DNA from: Epiperipatus broadwayi
Taxonomy: Eukaryota; Onychophora; Udeonychophora; Euonychophora; Peripatidae
DNA: 64,000 nt
Direction: 5' to 3'
Assembly (NCBI GenBank): GCA_028023455.1
Contig: JAQFVV010000111.1
Coordinates: 2,301,909-2,365,908 of the forward strand
The notes below the pieces were generated by a model. It made no database searches. It had not been told where the DNA came from and was given only the letters and a program-made list of their open reading frames with translations. The position numbers and the translations under genes are program-made. Below, one piece after another: positions 12,861-24,842 of this stretch (the stretch's first letter is position 1; every line of letters begins with the position of its first letter).

Positions 12861-15033
12861 AAGCAATATATAGTTACTGAAAAAGTAAGAATTGATTACT
12901 ATTATATTTCTGCTATTTCTACAGTTTAAATGGAGCAACATGCTGATACAAAAACCAATTAGATTTTGCAATTTTAATTGCTTTTTTTTTAATGTTCAAT
13001 ATTTATTGTGACAGAAAAATCACTAATATGCTGTTCAAATATACAATCATTTATTGAGTTTCTGGTAAAATCCAGTTCCAAAGCAATTCATTATTGATCG
13101 CATTATTCGAACAAAATAACAATTAAAGATTCCTAGCATCCAATCATGACATCATTACAGTTTTTTCATATTAAGAATATTTTCATATTTTATGTATCAC
13201 ACATGACTGCATATAGAAAAAAAGATTACTCATAATTTCTGTGTATATAATTAGGGGCTGAAATTGTGGTACAAATACACATTCTTTTTAATTATCACAT
13301 TTATTGCTGATGGATATCATAGAGTCTCATGGCAACTACAGCTTATATTAACTTAAGAGATGAAAGTTAGTAAAATAAAAAAACAAAAGAACAGAGAATG
13401 AGCACAAAGAAAAAATAAAAGCATACATCAAAAACAGTATCTAAGCCCTTGACAATTCAATACTGTATCTCTTAAATAATCTTGGCCCAATATTGTTTAT
13501 TGGTTGTCATTCCATTATCTATCGGTTATAGAATCTATCTATAATCTAAGTTCAATGCATATATCTGTACAATCTAAAAGTACAAAATAATAACAAGTTT
13601 TTGATTAAAAGATTGTTATTTTGCATAAGTATTTGCATTCAAAATCACTGACAAGAAGATCTTAAGAATATTTCCTGACATTTTTTTAATGATTAAAAAA
13701 GCATTAGAATTATGAAATATGAAAGTTTGATTATATTATTAATAATTTATCTTTGTAATTTTATAAATTATTCTCTTTTATCTTGGATTTTTTTTTATTC
13801 ATAAATATAATGTAGTGAATGTAGGCAAAAATCTTTGGTTTTTTTTTTTTTTAATACTGGTATATACATATTTCACATATATTTTAAAATCTCCATTTCA
13901 CTTGCTTGCTTAAAAACTATAGACATCTAAAAACAACAAAATGCATTTCTGGTAAAATGACTTTTCAATTAATTCAGGTCACAAATTCTTATCAATTGTT
14001 CAGTATTTATCAATATCAAAATATTACAATTTGATCTATAAATGACAATTTTCTTGCCTTCACACAATTAATATCACTTAAGATAACATTAGTGATTATT
14101 ATTAATCATCTAATAGGCTAGATATTATGTAATTTTTAGCCCAGATATAAATTTTAAACTTAAAAAGATAAATACTTTATTTTCATTAAACATGGTCATG
14201 TTATTGTTAATATAATTTATTTTATTTATTAGAATATTTTTATCTGTTCTAACAATTATAATTTAATTACATTATTGTTATATACTTCTGCCAGTAGTGT
14301 AGGAGAATAATAGAAAATTCATGTTGAAAATATCCAGAAAGAAAATGTGAATATTTTTTTCAGGATAAGAGGTTTTAAGTCAATTCATTTATTGATTAAA
14401 CAAACAACAATAATTCTATATATATATATATACTGGATAATAATAATTCTAGTACAGATAAACTGAAATTAGTGCACATAATGCATTCTGAGAAAAAACT
14501 GCATTACTCAAAGTTGTAATTATAAGTAAAATATGATAATTACTTCCAATTCTATGAAAATATGAACATTTATTTTTTTAAAAATAATCTTTTATTTGTT
14601 AATTAAAGTAATAAAACAGCAAAAAATAATAAAAACATTCTTTCAAATAAAAAATGTAGTAAATAAACATAATAATAATAATACTAAAAATTATTTTCAT
14701 AAAAAAATATTTTAAAAAAATTGCCAATGTAATCTGAAATATGTTTTTTTTTTAAAAAAAATCATCATATATAAGTTGGTAAGAATCTCAGCAAAATAAT
14801 TTTAGCTCTAGTGTAATCAAAAAGCCTCTTCTCCAGCAAGTGATTATTAACTGACATCATGGTCAGTAAAGGCTAATTAGTAAGATTCATTTGCATTAAT
14901 TAGATTTGGTTCATACTAAATAAAAAGTGATATTTTAATAAGTAGCAATAATCAAATAACACATATTTAGACCAGCATAAACTACAACCTATATGTGTGT
15001 GTGGGGGGGGGGGTATAGCTAATAATGCAATTT
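12861..15033. other. AT-rich non-coding tract with simple repeats
   Basis: Contains (TA)n near 14420 and a GT/poly-G run at 15000-15013 (about 12 consecutive G). No exon, RNA or structured transposon was recognised. Confidence 0.55.
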
Positions 15034-15249
15034 TCATGATTTTTTTTTTTTATTATTTGAATTTTGTAGCATTTTCTTTAATTTAATTTTAATTTGTAGT
15101 TTTCGCTTTATTTGCTGTACATATATTGCCTTAGGCATTTTTATTTGTCGATTTTGAGGCGTTTTGTAAAAAAATTTATCACTTGCCATTTTCAGGCCGG
15201 TTGTTGATGATGTCGCCGCGCCCTCTGACGGCCACAGTACGGTCTGCAA
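15034..15249 (-). other. GC-rich patch with short open frame, uncertain
   Basis: Between 15183 and 15262 the DNA abruptly becomes rich in G+C and CpG, unlike its surroundings. On the minus strand an ATG in good context (gaaaATGGc, near 15190) opens a frame starting MASDKFFYKTPQNRQIK that becomes Lys/Gln/Asn-rich and ends in a poly-A-like tract near 15034-15050. It could be a promoter-proximal exon, the 5' part of a transposon, or a retroposed fragment with an A-tail. I recognise no domain and no splice donor is evident. Confidence 0.25.
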
Positions 15250-15455
15250 AACACGACCGTAATTATAAACAACATATGACCAAAGACATGTGAAAAAGAT
15301 GCATACTTATCAATACTAAATAATAATAAAGTTATATATGAGAGATTGTGGTTTGGGCCAACTGATGAATGCTGGTTCAGCACAAAATGTGCATCTTGGC
15401 CATCATATATTTTTTTCACGTCTTTGGTCATATGCTTGTGATTATATCCCTCCAC
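15250..15455 (+). mobile_element. Short hairpin element carrying hammerhead family 2
   Basis: About 30 bp near 15266-15298 (core 'catatgaccaaagac') recurs as its reverse complement near 15405-15440, so the ~200-bp element has inverted ends. Its centre holds a hammerhead-like motif (separate entry). The centre has relatives at 28843-28889 and 51452-51500, defining a dispersed family. The minus-strand open frame 15192-15455 across it is fortuitous: it reads through a structured RNA-type repeat. Confidence 0.6.
15356..15401 (+). ncRNA. Hammerhead-ribozyme-like motif, family 2 (core mutated)
   Basis: Helix I pairs GGCCAA (15356-15361) with UUGGCC (15396-15401) perfectly. Between them come CUGAUGA, a five-base-pair helix II (UGCUG, loop GUU, CAGCA), an AAAA box where GAAA is expected, and a short helix III (AUGU with GCAU) followed by C before helix I. 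Every element is in canonical order. The single core defect, G12 to A next to a C, is what CpG decay would give, so this copy is probably inactive. The fold is inferred by hand. Confidence 0.65.
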
Positions 15456-15459
15456 AAGG

Positions 15460-18400
15460 TATTAAATGTAGATAAAAACTAGTTCCTATCTTGCGTGAGA
15501 ATGGTGAAGTGAAAATTACACTACAAAAATATAGTATATACACATATTATAATTATTAAAAAAGCAAGTCATATATAACGTGACATTACTTTTAATGAGC
15601 TTGTAGTTACAAAATAATGATAGAGATTTTAAATATTTCTCATAACCGCACTTGTTAATTACGAGCTTGTTTGAGCTATTGGTACGCTCTCTATGTGCAT
15701 CTATGTACATATTATAATTTGATATTCATTAACAATATTATACATTATTTTATAAGCTTCTTTTATGTTGTATTATTAAAGTTTTGTAGAGGCTCTTAAC
15801 CTTTTTAAAAATATGAATTAAAGTATCAGTTTGTGGTATATGCTATGGTATTAACTAATGCATACATCAATGATGGGGTACCCTCAAAAACTCTCAACAT
15901 AGTGGCAAACATTTTCAAAAATGTATACACAATAGCTCTGTAGAAAACTTCTATTTAAACACAAGCATAGACAAAATTTTGAATTAAGAGTTAAGTAAAA
16001 TAAAATATTTATTCTCTCAATTATATCTTTATCTCTCATCAATCTTTATAATAGTTCTAGGTCATTTTATCAGAGGTGCAATATGCCAACAAATTATGTA
16101 AATTGTGTGGTCTGGCTATGCATTCAACAATTTTTTTTTTATAGAAAGAAATAGTAAATCAATGTACCTGATATATCTGGAAAATATTTCAGTTAATAAA
16201 AAACATAATATTAAGAAGGATTATTTATTAAAACATTCTGAAAACAACAAAACTGTTGGACAGAAAGAAATATAAAAACAGAAACTTGAAAAGAAGCTTC
16301 ATCAAATAGCTGACATATTCATAAAAAGTGTAAACAAATTAGAAAATTTTATGAACACAATTTATATTGTTTCAAAAAAAAAAAAAAAAGCAGAAAATTC
16401 AAAATCATTTTCTAAATGGGAATGTATAAAAACTTTTCCTAGTTGCTGTAGAATTAATCTCCTGAACATAAAAAGAAATTTGACAGTATAAATATATCAC
16501 AAACAATAGTTACAAAGTGAATTAAAAAATTGTCATTAAATGTGGAATAATGATTAATAATAATGATGTTACTTTATTTTTAATTCACAAAAAAATTATG
16601 GCTCTTGTTTAAAAAGGAAAATAGAAATTGGTCTCAAGTTGAAGTGGTTGTTCATCTCTAATGATTAGGAGTAAATTAATTACATTTTAATCAAATATAG
16701 CAGATTAATTTTTAAGTTAATAATTTTGTACAGTCTATGAATGAGATTATAAATATCCAAATTGCCCTTGACAGAAAAAGGCTATTCACCTCTGGCTTAC
16801 ATCAATAAAATATGTATATATAGGATTAACACTACAGTGATTTATTTTTTAAAGCAAACCAGATACCATAATAAAAATTTACCACTATTTACTATATGTT
16901 GAATCAAATTTTTATTAATATCTTAGAAGAAATATATATGATAAAAAATGTTTTGCTTTTCGATTCCATTTAAATTTTATATTCAAAATTTGTAATACTA
17001 TTTATTTCAACTTGACTGATCGAAAATAGATTTTAAAAGAGTGAATTGTAAACAGAATATAGAAATGTTAAAAAAAAAACCACAAACAAAATTTGCCTTA
17101 TTATTCACTTTTTATGTTGTAACTTAGAGATAACATTCTATTTCATGATGAAATTAATTATCAAGTAAACAACTATTTTTTTTATACAATGAAAAATATA
17201 ACTAAGCAAAAAATCTTCATCAATGGTGATTGTTTACCATTAAACAATTTATTGCAGCATCTAAATATTTAACAATAACATAATTTATTTATATCATTAA
17301 CATGGATATAATTTGTATATAAAACATTATACAAATCTGGAAATCCAACAGTGATTACTTTAGTATTATTTTTTAAAGATATTCACATATAAATTTTAAA
17401 TAAAAATTAAATAATATTCAGTTGCAATAAAAACAGAGGTTATCAAATAGTAACTTAAAAACTGATTGAGTGCACATTAGTTGGTATTATTATAATAAAA
17501 ATGGGTCATAATTGAAAATAGATCTGATTCGTGCATAAATGGAAATGAAATACTATAGTGAATTAATACCTACTTTGAAAAGTGATAATAAATCAAGTAA
17601 TAATAATAAATTATACTAAGTACTAATGAGATTGAAATTGAGTAAATGACTGGTTGTATATTTGATTGGGGTGCAGCTCTATATAGATCTAAAACATGGA
17701 CAATCAATATATATATATATGATAAAATAAGATTAAAATCAGAAATATTTTTAAAAACTGAGTAAAAATGGATCATTATTAAAGAAATGAAGTAAAGATA
17801 TACAGCACTGTGTGGTCATGTTCTTAAAATCATATTTTGAAAACTATATTTCATTAGGACAAGAATAAAAAAAATGGAAAAAAAGGATGATCTTTAAAAA
17901 ATAAATGTTATTGAAGTAAATAAAAGAAGCATTGAAAAAATGGTTTTAAAATTTTTTTAATGTATGTTGTTTGGGATATTTTATTTATGATTATGATTTT
18001 GCTGCTTCTATTATATGTATTACTAAACAACTTTCCAAGGATCCAAAAATTCAATAGATAATTGCCCCAATTTTTTAGATGGGAAGGAGAGATGGGAGAA
18101 GGACAATAGCTGATTGGCAAACAATATTTCCATTTTAAATTATTTTTTAAAAAGTATTATTTATAAAATTAAGATGTGCTAGTAATGATAAATTTTATAA
18201 ATTAATTTTTCTACAAAAACAGCAAAATAAATATGTTGCCAATGGCAAACCTTAAATTTATATTAATGAAGAGAAAAATTAATGGATCTTCAACAAAAGT
18301 TTACTATAAGTATTCTTGTTTTCTTCTAACAATAGAAAAAAAATGAAGCTATCTTCTTTATAAATCTGATAAATTAAATATTCATGATATGAAAGATTTA

Positions 18401-20803
18401 TTAAGCTTTAGGAAAAGAAATAATAGTTAAATGAAAGAATCTCTCTTTATATATTTTCACAATTTCAAAATCTATATCTTTAACATGTATAGAATTATAA
18501 TTTATTAATTTTTAATTTAAGTATATATATGTTTAATTCTCTACAGAAGGCAAATTGATGTTACCATATCACTTGGTGATAATTTACCATTATAAAGAAT
18601 TAACAGTTTTAATGAACTCTTTATACCATTACAAAGCTATAGGCTAAAACATTTTACTTGTAAATTTTGCAGTGCAAGCAGGGTACAATGATTCTAACTT
18701 TTAAAGACAAACTATTATAAATAAACTAATTAAATCCATACTCTTAGTAAAAAAAATTATAAAATGATATATATAGATATTTTTTTAAAAAGTGTTTAAA
18801 TGTACAGTTGAGCTGTGATCTATACTATATTCTGTTCCAAGCTCTCCTCACATTCAATATATATAGCATATAATAACTCACATTGAACTGCAAGTATACA
18901 GTATTTTTCACCATGCAAATATGCATGAGATGCTGTTTTATATGAATAGTATGTATATTTTCATTTAGATTATAATACAAACAAAACTTTAAAATATAAT
19001 ACTATAATTATTAATAATAAATTGGGAAAACATATTTACATATTACAGTATTGAAGAAAAAAAAATACGAACAAAAAACTAAATATATTTTTATTCTTAA
19101 AATAAAGTAAATAGCAAAATGTCCAACTTTCATTGCTATTCTCTGGATGATATTCTTTTTTTCAATAACTTTTCTCTCTTATAGAATCATAATAGTGGTC
19201 TTGTTATAAAAAAATTATGATCTCTCTAATTGGTTTGATGTTTTTAAATCAATATCAACTTTTAGTATGTTCTAAAATTTTGTAAAACTTAATATTATGC
19301 TCAGAAAATATTTTATTACATAAATCAATGCACATCACATTTGAAAAATAAATAACAAATAAAATATGTGCTTTCAATATAAACTGAAGAAATTTTAGTT
19401 ATATATATATATAATTGTGTATGATAATCTGAAATGGAAAAAATTATCACTGGCATATGGTAAAATTTATTTACAAATTTTATCTTTTTTTTTTAAACAT
19501 GATGGGTATGCCATCAGCAAAGAAAAAATGGCTGCTCAAATATTGTAAAATTTGTGAATTTTAATTTTTTTTTGTTTATATTTTTCTTTGAACAGCACAT
19601 AATTGAAGTCATTTATAGTTTTTGGCTCCACTGTAATATATAATTCTTGTATGGATGCTTAATCAAATAGTTTTTTTTGCATCAAAGTTCCTAAGAAGCT
19701 CAAGCACTAGAAGTGGCAGAGCTGAAATGGTGATTCATCAATATAAGATTCATCAATTGCAAATTTACAAATGCACTAAAATATAAAATAGAAAAGATGT
19801 TGTATCATAAAGATTTAAAAAAAACTTTCATCTTAATATACAGGGTTCATTAAAGTTTATTCTAGGGTTCTAAAATTGAAATGCTAAAGTAAGTCATGTT
19901 AAGAGAGTGAAAAGCAAAGGTATAACTATCAATGACAAAAGTATTATCATTTGGCTATATATTTTTTTTTCCTATTCAATCTTCTTTTGGGCAAAAACCT
20001 TACTATACATATGAATTTATTTAAAGTATGCTAAATAGATCCTTTTTAATAAAGAACTTATTTGCCTCTGCTACTATAAAAAATAATTGAACCCAGTATG
20101 TTAATTGTAAAAAAAAATTTTCCTGTTAGATTAAATGCTATTGAATATATTAATGATATGCTTCTTTAGCATTCAACATCTTTTATTCAGGAAAAAATGC
20201 TTACATTTCTTTAGTGATGGCAAAGTGAATAATACTTGAATTGCATTTCATAATTTTCTGTTTTTAAGTCATGTACCTATTAAACTTATTAATTAAATAT
20301 CTGACTCTTCTATTTATATTAAAATCATCTAATGGTTTTCGCATAAAATTCCAAATGTCTAACTAACTATAATGTTTTAAAAAATGATGCATATAGACAA
20401 AAAAATAGAATCAACATTAGAAATATATAACTGAAGATATATATAAACATTTTTTTCATTTTTTTTTAGTAACTTGTATTTATTTTATAAGATTCATAAC
20501 ATTTTTTGTTTTAAAAAAAAAAAATATATGATTCATATAAAACAAATACAAGTTTTTTAAAAAATGGAAGAAATATTTTTATATATCAATAAATAAATCA
20601 TTTTAAAAAGAAGAAAATGAATGGATAAATTTTTATTAAATTAATGAAAATTGCATTAAATTTTATAAGGGCAAAGCTTGACTTGATCTATTATTAGAGT
20701 AGTGTTTTTTTAAATTCAAGATATATATTGTTTGTTTGTTTTTTATCATTTATTTAATGAAATAAATATTTTAATCAATTTCCTTTGTAACAGATAACTA
20801 CTA
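15460..20803. other. Long AT-rich non-coding tract
   Basis: More than 5 kb without recognisable coding exon, RNA gene or well-bounded repeat. Short open frames (15516-15710, 17570-17776, 17908-18120) are low-complexity products of A/T-rich DNA. Small (TA)n tracts occur near 17705 and 19400. It may be intergenic or part of a large intron. Confidence 0.55.
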
Positions 20804-21087
20804 TAAGCAGTCCCCTAGTAACAAACTTAATTGGTTCCTGACATGTATTTGAACATTGAAATTGCTTGAAACTAGAGATATATAAAAAAAACATCAAAAA
20901 GGCTTTTCAAAATACAGTATTTATTTTTTAGTATCTGGAGTTTGTTTACAAATCTATCAAGAATTAATTGAATGGTATTCTTTTTCTTCTCTTGATAAAG
21001 GATTCTGTAACATTCTGTGTCTTTTTCTATTGCCCCTTCGTACAAGAGATATATGCTCTCCATTGGGATCACATTCCTTCATGATGG

Positions 21088-23433
21088 TCAAAATTTGTCA
21101 AAATGTGTGAAGGCTTCATTCATATTCTTGATTGTCAAACTCTTAACAATAAGTTCATTATCAGATTCTTCTTCATTTTGTATTTCATTCATCTCTTGTA
21201 GTCTAATAAAGTCTTCAATTGACAGAGGTTCTGAGTGAGATTGCATTAACTCATCAATAACTTCATCAGTGACATCTAAATTTAATTCATTCATTATATT
21301 GACTATTTTAGTTGTGATATCTTCAGGAGTTTCTTCAATGTCCATAGAAACATTCATCATTTGTGGATATATATTTTTTTCCAACAACCTTTCATTGATG
21401 ACTCTCTTATTTCAGCTCACACACCCCCAATAATATTTATTGCATTCCATATACTATAACTTTTCCAAAAATCTTTTAATGTAAGATGTGATATGTTGGA
21501 CTATTTCCATAATTTATGAGTGAATGTTGAATGTATAGAAAATTTTAAACTTTATTTAAACTTTTCAAATACAAACAACTTATTAGTAATAACACACAAA
21601 TAGACAATACAGGTTAGTAATTACACAACGTTTCAAGTATTATTCTCCACTCTTCTTCAGGTGTTGCTGGCCTATATGCACAGTGACAATATTCGCTTAG
21701 AAGTTGAACTCGCACCTTTAGATTCTTGTATATCTAATTTAAGACAAACCCTCTACCAACTAGAGCTATTCTGTCAAAGGCAACATATAGTAGAAATTTG
21801 ATATATTTATATATGAGGGTTGGTTCAAATCCTCCTATAAGTCAACCCAGTGTGACAATACACAATGTATGGAAGCCTCTAATTAATCTTGCTCTTAGGA
21901 AAAAAATAAAAATAATTAGACTTGTTAAAAAAAAAAATTGAAGGACTCAGGAGAATTTGAACCAACCCTCATATATAAATATATCAAATTTTTACTATAT
22001 GTTGCCTTTGACAGAATAGCTCAGTTGGTAGAGTGTTTGCCTTAAATTAGATATACAAGAATCTAGAGTTCAACTTCTAAGCGAATATTGTTACTGTGCA
22101 TATAAGCCAGCAACACCTGAAGAAGAGTGGAGAATACTACGACTAGAAACGTTGTGTAATTACTAAACTGTATTGTTTATTTGTGTGTTATTACTAACAA
22201 GTTGTTTGTATTTGAAAAGTTTAAATAAAGTTTAAAATTTTCTATACATTCAACATTCGCTCATAAATGATGGAAATAGTCCAACAAACCTTCAAATATC
22301 TTTTAATGTAGGTTCACCTTCCTTGTTGATTGCCTTGATTTCTTGAGTCATTAATCTTCTCATATAATACTGCTTAAAAGTAGCTATTACAGTTTGGTCC
22401 ATAGATTGTATTTCACTTGTGGTATGTATTTCACTTGTGGTATTGGGAGGGATAATCACAACATTAACTTCTGGATATAAACTTTGCAGGGATTTTGGAT
22501 GTCCAAGAGAATTGTCTAAGAGCAATAGTGTTTTAAATGGTAAATTATTCTCACTATAATATTGCCTAACAGAAAGCACAAAATGATGTGAGAACTAATC
22601 TTGAAAAAGCTGTGCAGTAGCCCAGGCTTTAGTATTTGATTTACAAATGACTGAAAACATTCTTTTATTTTTTCCTTTCAATGTTCTAGGATTTTCTGTC
22701 GAATAAGTTAGCATTGGCTTCAATTTAAAATCACCAACTAAATTACCTTCAAGAAGCAATGTTAACCTGTTTTTAGGTTTATGCCCACATTCAACTGATT
22801 CTTCCTTTGCTAAATATATACGTGCTGGCATCTTTTTTGCAAAATAATCTTGTCTCATCTACATTGAAGACTAGGCATGGAAAATCATTAATGATATTAG
22901 AGAAAGTTGAAATAAATTCACTGGCTGCTTTCTTATCTGCACTGACACCTTCCTCCGTACATTTAATATTATGTAAAGAATATCTCATTTTAAATTTATG
23001 AAACCAGTCATTGCTTGCTACAAATTCAACAGCAGAGTCTTCTTTTAATTTTTTCTTCCAATATTCATGCAAACTAAGAGTCTTAGCTTGAATAATTGAT
23101 AAACTCACTGGATGCCTTTATGATGTTGATCTTCAGTCCATAAAGCCAAAGATTTCTCCATTTCATCCATTACTCTGCCATGTCTTTTTGGAACAATCTT
23201 TGAAGAAATATTTCCACAATTTTTAACATATTCCTTAATTTAGTTATTGTTTTTCACAATTTTATATATATTGTTGATTGGTTTAAATTACATGAACATG
23301 CAATTGAAGCAAAGGATTCACCATTTTTAGAACGTCTAATTATATCCATTTTTGTCTAGACCGTTTGGGGTTTACGAGACCTTGATTTCTTTTTGGTTGT
23401 ATCAACACTGCTGTTTTTTTGTTTCTCACTCAT
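21088..23433 (-). pseudogene. Tigger-type transposase (DDE superfamily), broken
   Basis: Start ATG at 23431-23433 opens MSEKQKNSSVDTTKKKSR, a basic N-terminus, soon followed by a stop and a degenerate helix-turn-helix ('SKNGESFASIACSCNLNQST'). The CENP-B-type DNA-binding part continues ('EYWKKKLKEDSAVEF', 'NDWFHKFKMRYSLHNIK'). The DDE catalytic domain shows the first Asp in 'FNVDETRLF', a frameshift near 22850, then 'NRLTLLLEGN', 'TENPRTLKG', the second Asp in 'LLLLDNSLGHP' and the third in 'SMDQTVIATFKQYYMRR'. Just before the third Asp an 18-bp tandem duplication (about 22415-22450) makes 'TTSEIHTTSEIQ' where relatives have one copy. The acidic C-terminus lies beyond the nested insertion (21088-21387: 'LSIEDFIRLQEM'). 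All three Asp are readable, but stops, frameshift and insertion kill it. Closest described proteins are tigger transposable element-derived protein 1-like. Confidence 0.9.
21484..22297. mobile_element. Penelope-like inverted dimer nested in Tigger (copy B)
   Basis: It is flanked by a 13-bp target duplication (atcttttaatgta at 21471-21483 and 22298-22310). The ends mirror each other: 'tgttggactatttcc' near 21493 and 'ggaaatagtccaaca' near 22272-22286. Each arm, read inward, carries the tail, a 'gaagaagagtggagaat' block with GAAAC (21625-21666 minus; 22111-22156 plus), and a tRNA-like segment (21700-21784 minus; 22003-22078 plus) with A box 'tagctcagttgg'. Between the arms, near 21835-21915 on the plus strand, is a fragment of the Penelope-like protein C-terminus ('TIHNVWKPLINLALRKK'). 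It interrupts the transposase, so it is younger than the Tigger element. The symmetry is nearly complete on both sides. Confidence 0.88.
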
Positions 23434-23878
23434 GTTTTTAATTAATAAGAATGAAAAAAGTTTACCAAAACAGAAATATCTATATAATGTATATGTAACG
23501 CAATCGCGCACAAACTACTTTTAAAAACAAGCGCTAATCAAGACGATCCTGTTCAAGAAAGTTTGTGAAGATGCTAAAAATAAAAGTAATTAATGCCAGA
23601 AAGATGGGAAGATTTACTGTATTTTATATAAGTTCTTATTGTTCTTTAAAAGATACTTTCAATTATTTTTTAAATTCCAAAGTTTATCTTTATCTTTCTT
23701 TAGACAAAATTCAATTAGAAATGTATGTACTGTAAATAGTTTTTTTTTATCAGATACTGTAAATTTGTAGCGTTAATTACTAAAAGAAATGTTTTAATTA
23801 TTAAAGTACTAAAATACTGTACTATTTTGAATACCTATTTCTTTCTACAATTTATAGCACTAATTTTATATGATAGTA

Positions 23879-24749
23879 CACCTGGGTCTCTTTTTACATG
23901 GACTTATTTAACACGATTTTGAAGTTACGCGATTCGTGTTTCACCGGAAGTCGATTTCCGATAATGCACTATTACTTTAAATAATAAATTTCGCGCACTT
24001 ACGTTATATTGAAAGTAACAGCACATTATTGGAATTCGACTTTCATCTTAGCAATTTCAATATTTTCAGTACTTTATAATAGTAAGATTTTATGCAATAA
24101 TGAAATTAAAATCATGATTTCCACATTTTATGTATACACATATTAAATTTTACAAGATTATAATGTAAATTTGTTCAAACATTGTGAGTGTTAATTTTGC
24201 ATTTTAAATCACATTCTGTTTTTGCTTTTTAAAAAAGAACGTAATCAATTATTACTTTCTTATTAATGACACTAATCATTAATGTGCTCTTAAATTCCAA
24301 CGAGAGCTAAATGGTTGTATGTCTAGATATCGTGAGCTTCGTAAACAATTAATAAAATCATCGTCTCAAAGATTAATTACTAATTACAATGTCACCAGAA
24401 AATCATAATAATTAAAACGTGTATAATAAAATGTAAATTACTGTACTGTAAATTATGCATAAAAATATATTATTTTGAATAAAATTAAATATTATAGTTA
24501 AAAAAAGTTTGTCTTGTATCAATTTTTTTCAAATTTGAAATTTTTTATTAGTCATATTTTATTTCCTTATTTTTTTTTTTGCGCGAATTTTAAAGTAATT
24601 TTACGTTGGTGCTTTGCTTTTATGCGAATTTTGAAAAATCACAGACCGCACCCCCCCCCCTTCTATGTAAGTTACGTCTATTTTTGCGTGATTTCGTTTG
24701 CGCGTGTTTTCTGAGGAACCTATCTATCACGTAAAACGAGACCCAAGTA
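23879..24749. mobile_element. Non-autonomous Tigger-like element, copy 1 (nested)
   Basis: Begins CACCTGGGTCTC after a TA (23877-23878) and ends in a mutated reverse complement gagacccaagta before a TA (24750-24751). The ~870-bp body matches the copy at 33846-34813 over its first ~370 and last ~340 bp, while the middle differs. Motifs like 'gcgaatttt' and 'acgcga' recur near the ends, as transposase-binding subterminal repeats do. It has no transposase. It sits in the 5' non-coding part of the larger Tigger element. Confidence 0.85.
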
Positions 24750-24842
24750 TATATGCATAGATAAAAATTTTAAGTCCAAAAGCGATTACGTAATAGCGAA
24801 ATGTTTATAACTCGAGTGTTCATAACTAGGGAACTGCCTGTA

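Larger units (their letters stand above)
20804..24840 (-). mobile_element. Tigger/pogo-type DNA transposon, nested insertions
   Basis: The right terminus (reading inward on the minus strand from 24840) begins caggcagttccctagttat, and the left terminus near 20804 carries the related 'gcagtcccctagtaac'. TA dinucleotides flank both ends (20802-20803 and 24841-24842), as expected for pogo/Tc1-type insertion. The transposase gene lies on the minus strand. Removing the two nested elements (about 0.83 and 0.87 kb with their duplications) leaves roughly 2.3 kb, the usual size of a Tigger1-like element. The terminal repeats have diverged and the gene is broken, so the element is immobile. Confidence 0.88.

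Noticed and set aside
15192-15455. 87-codon frame with 'NQHSSVGPNHNLSYI', similar to the 51251-51568 frame on the other strand
   Set aside because: The similarity is real, but it reflects a shared structured RNA repeat (hammerhead family 2) and not a conserved peptide: in each case the frame is antisense to the ribozyme-bearing strand.
17333-17352. Possible reverse-strand HGFPE box of an epoxide hydrolase exon
   Set aside because: The sequence resembles the codons for only part of the motif and its flanks show no hydrolase residues or splice signals.
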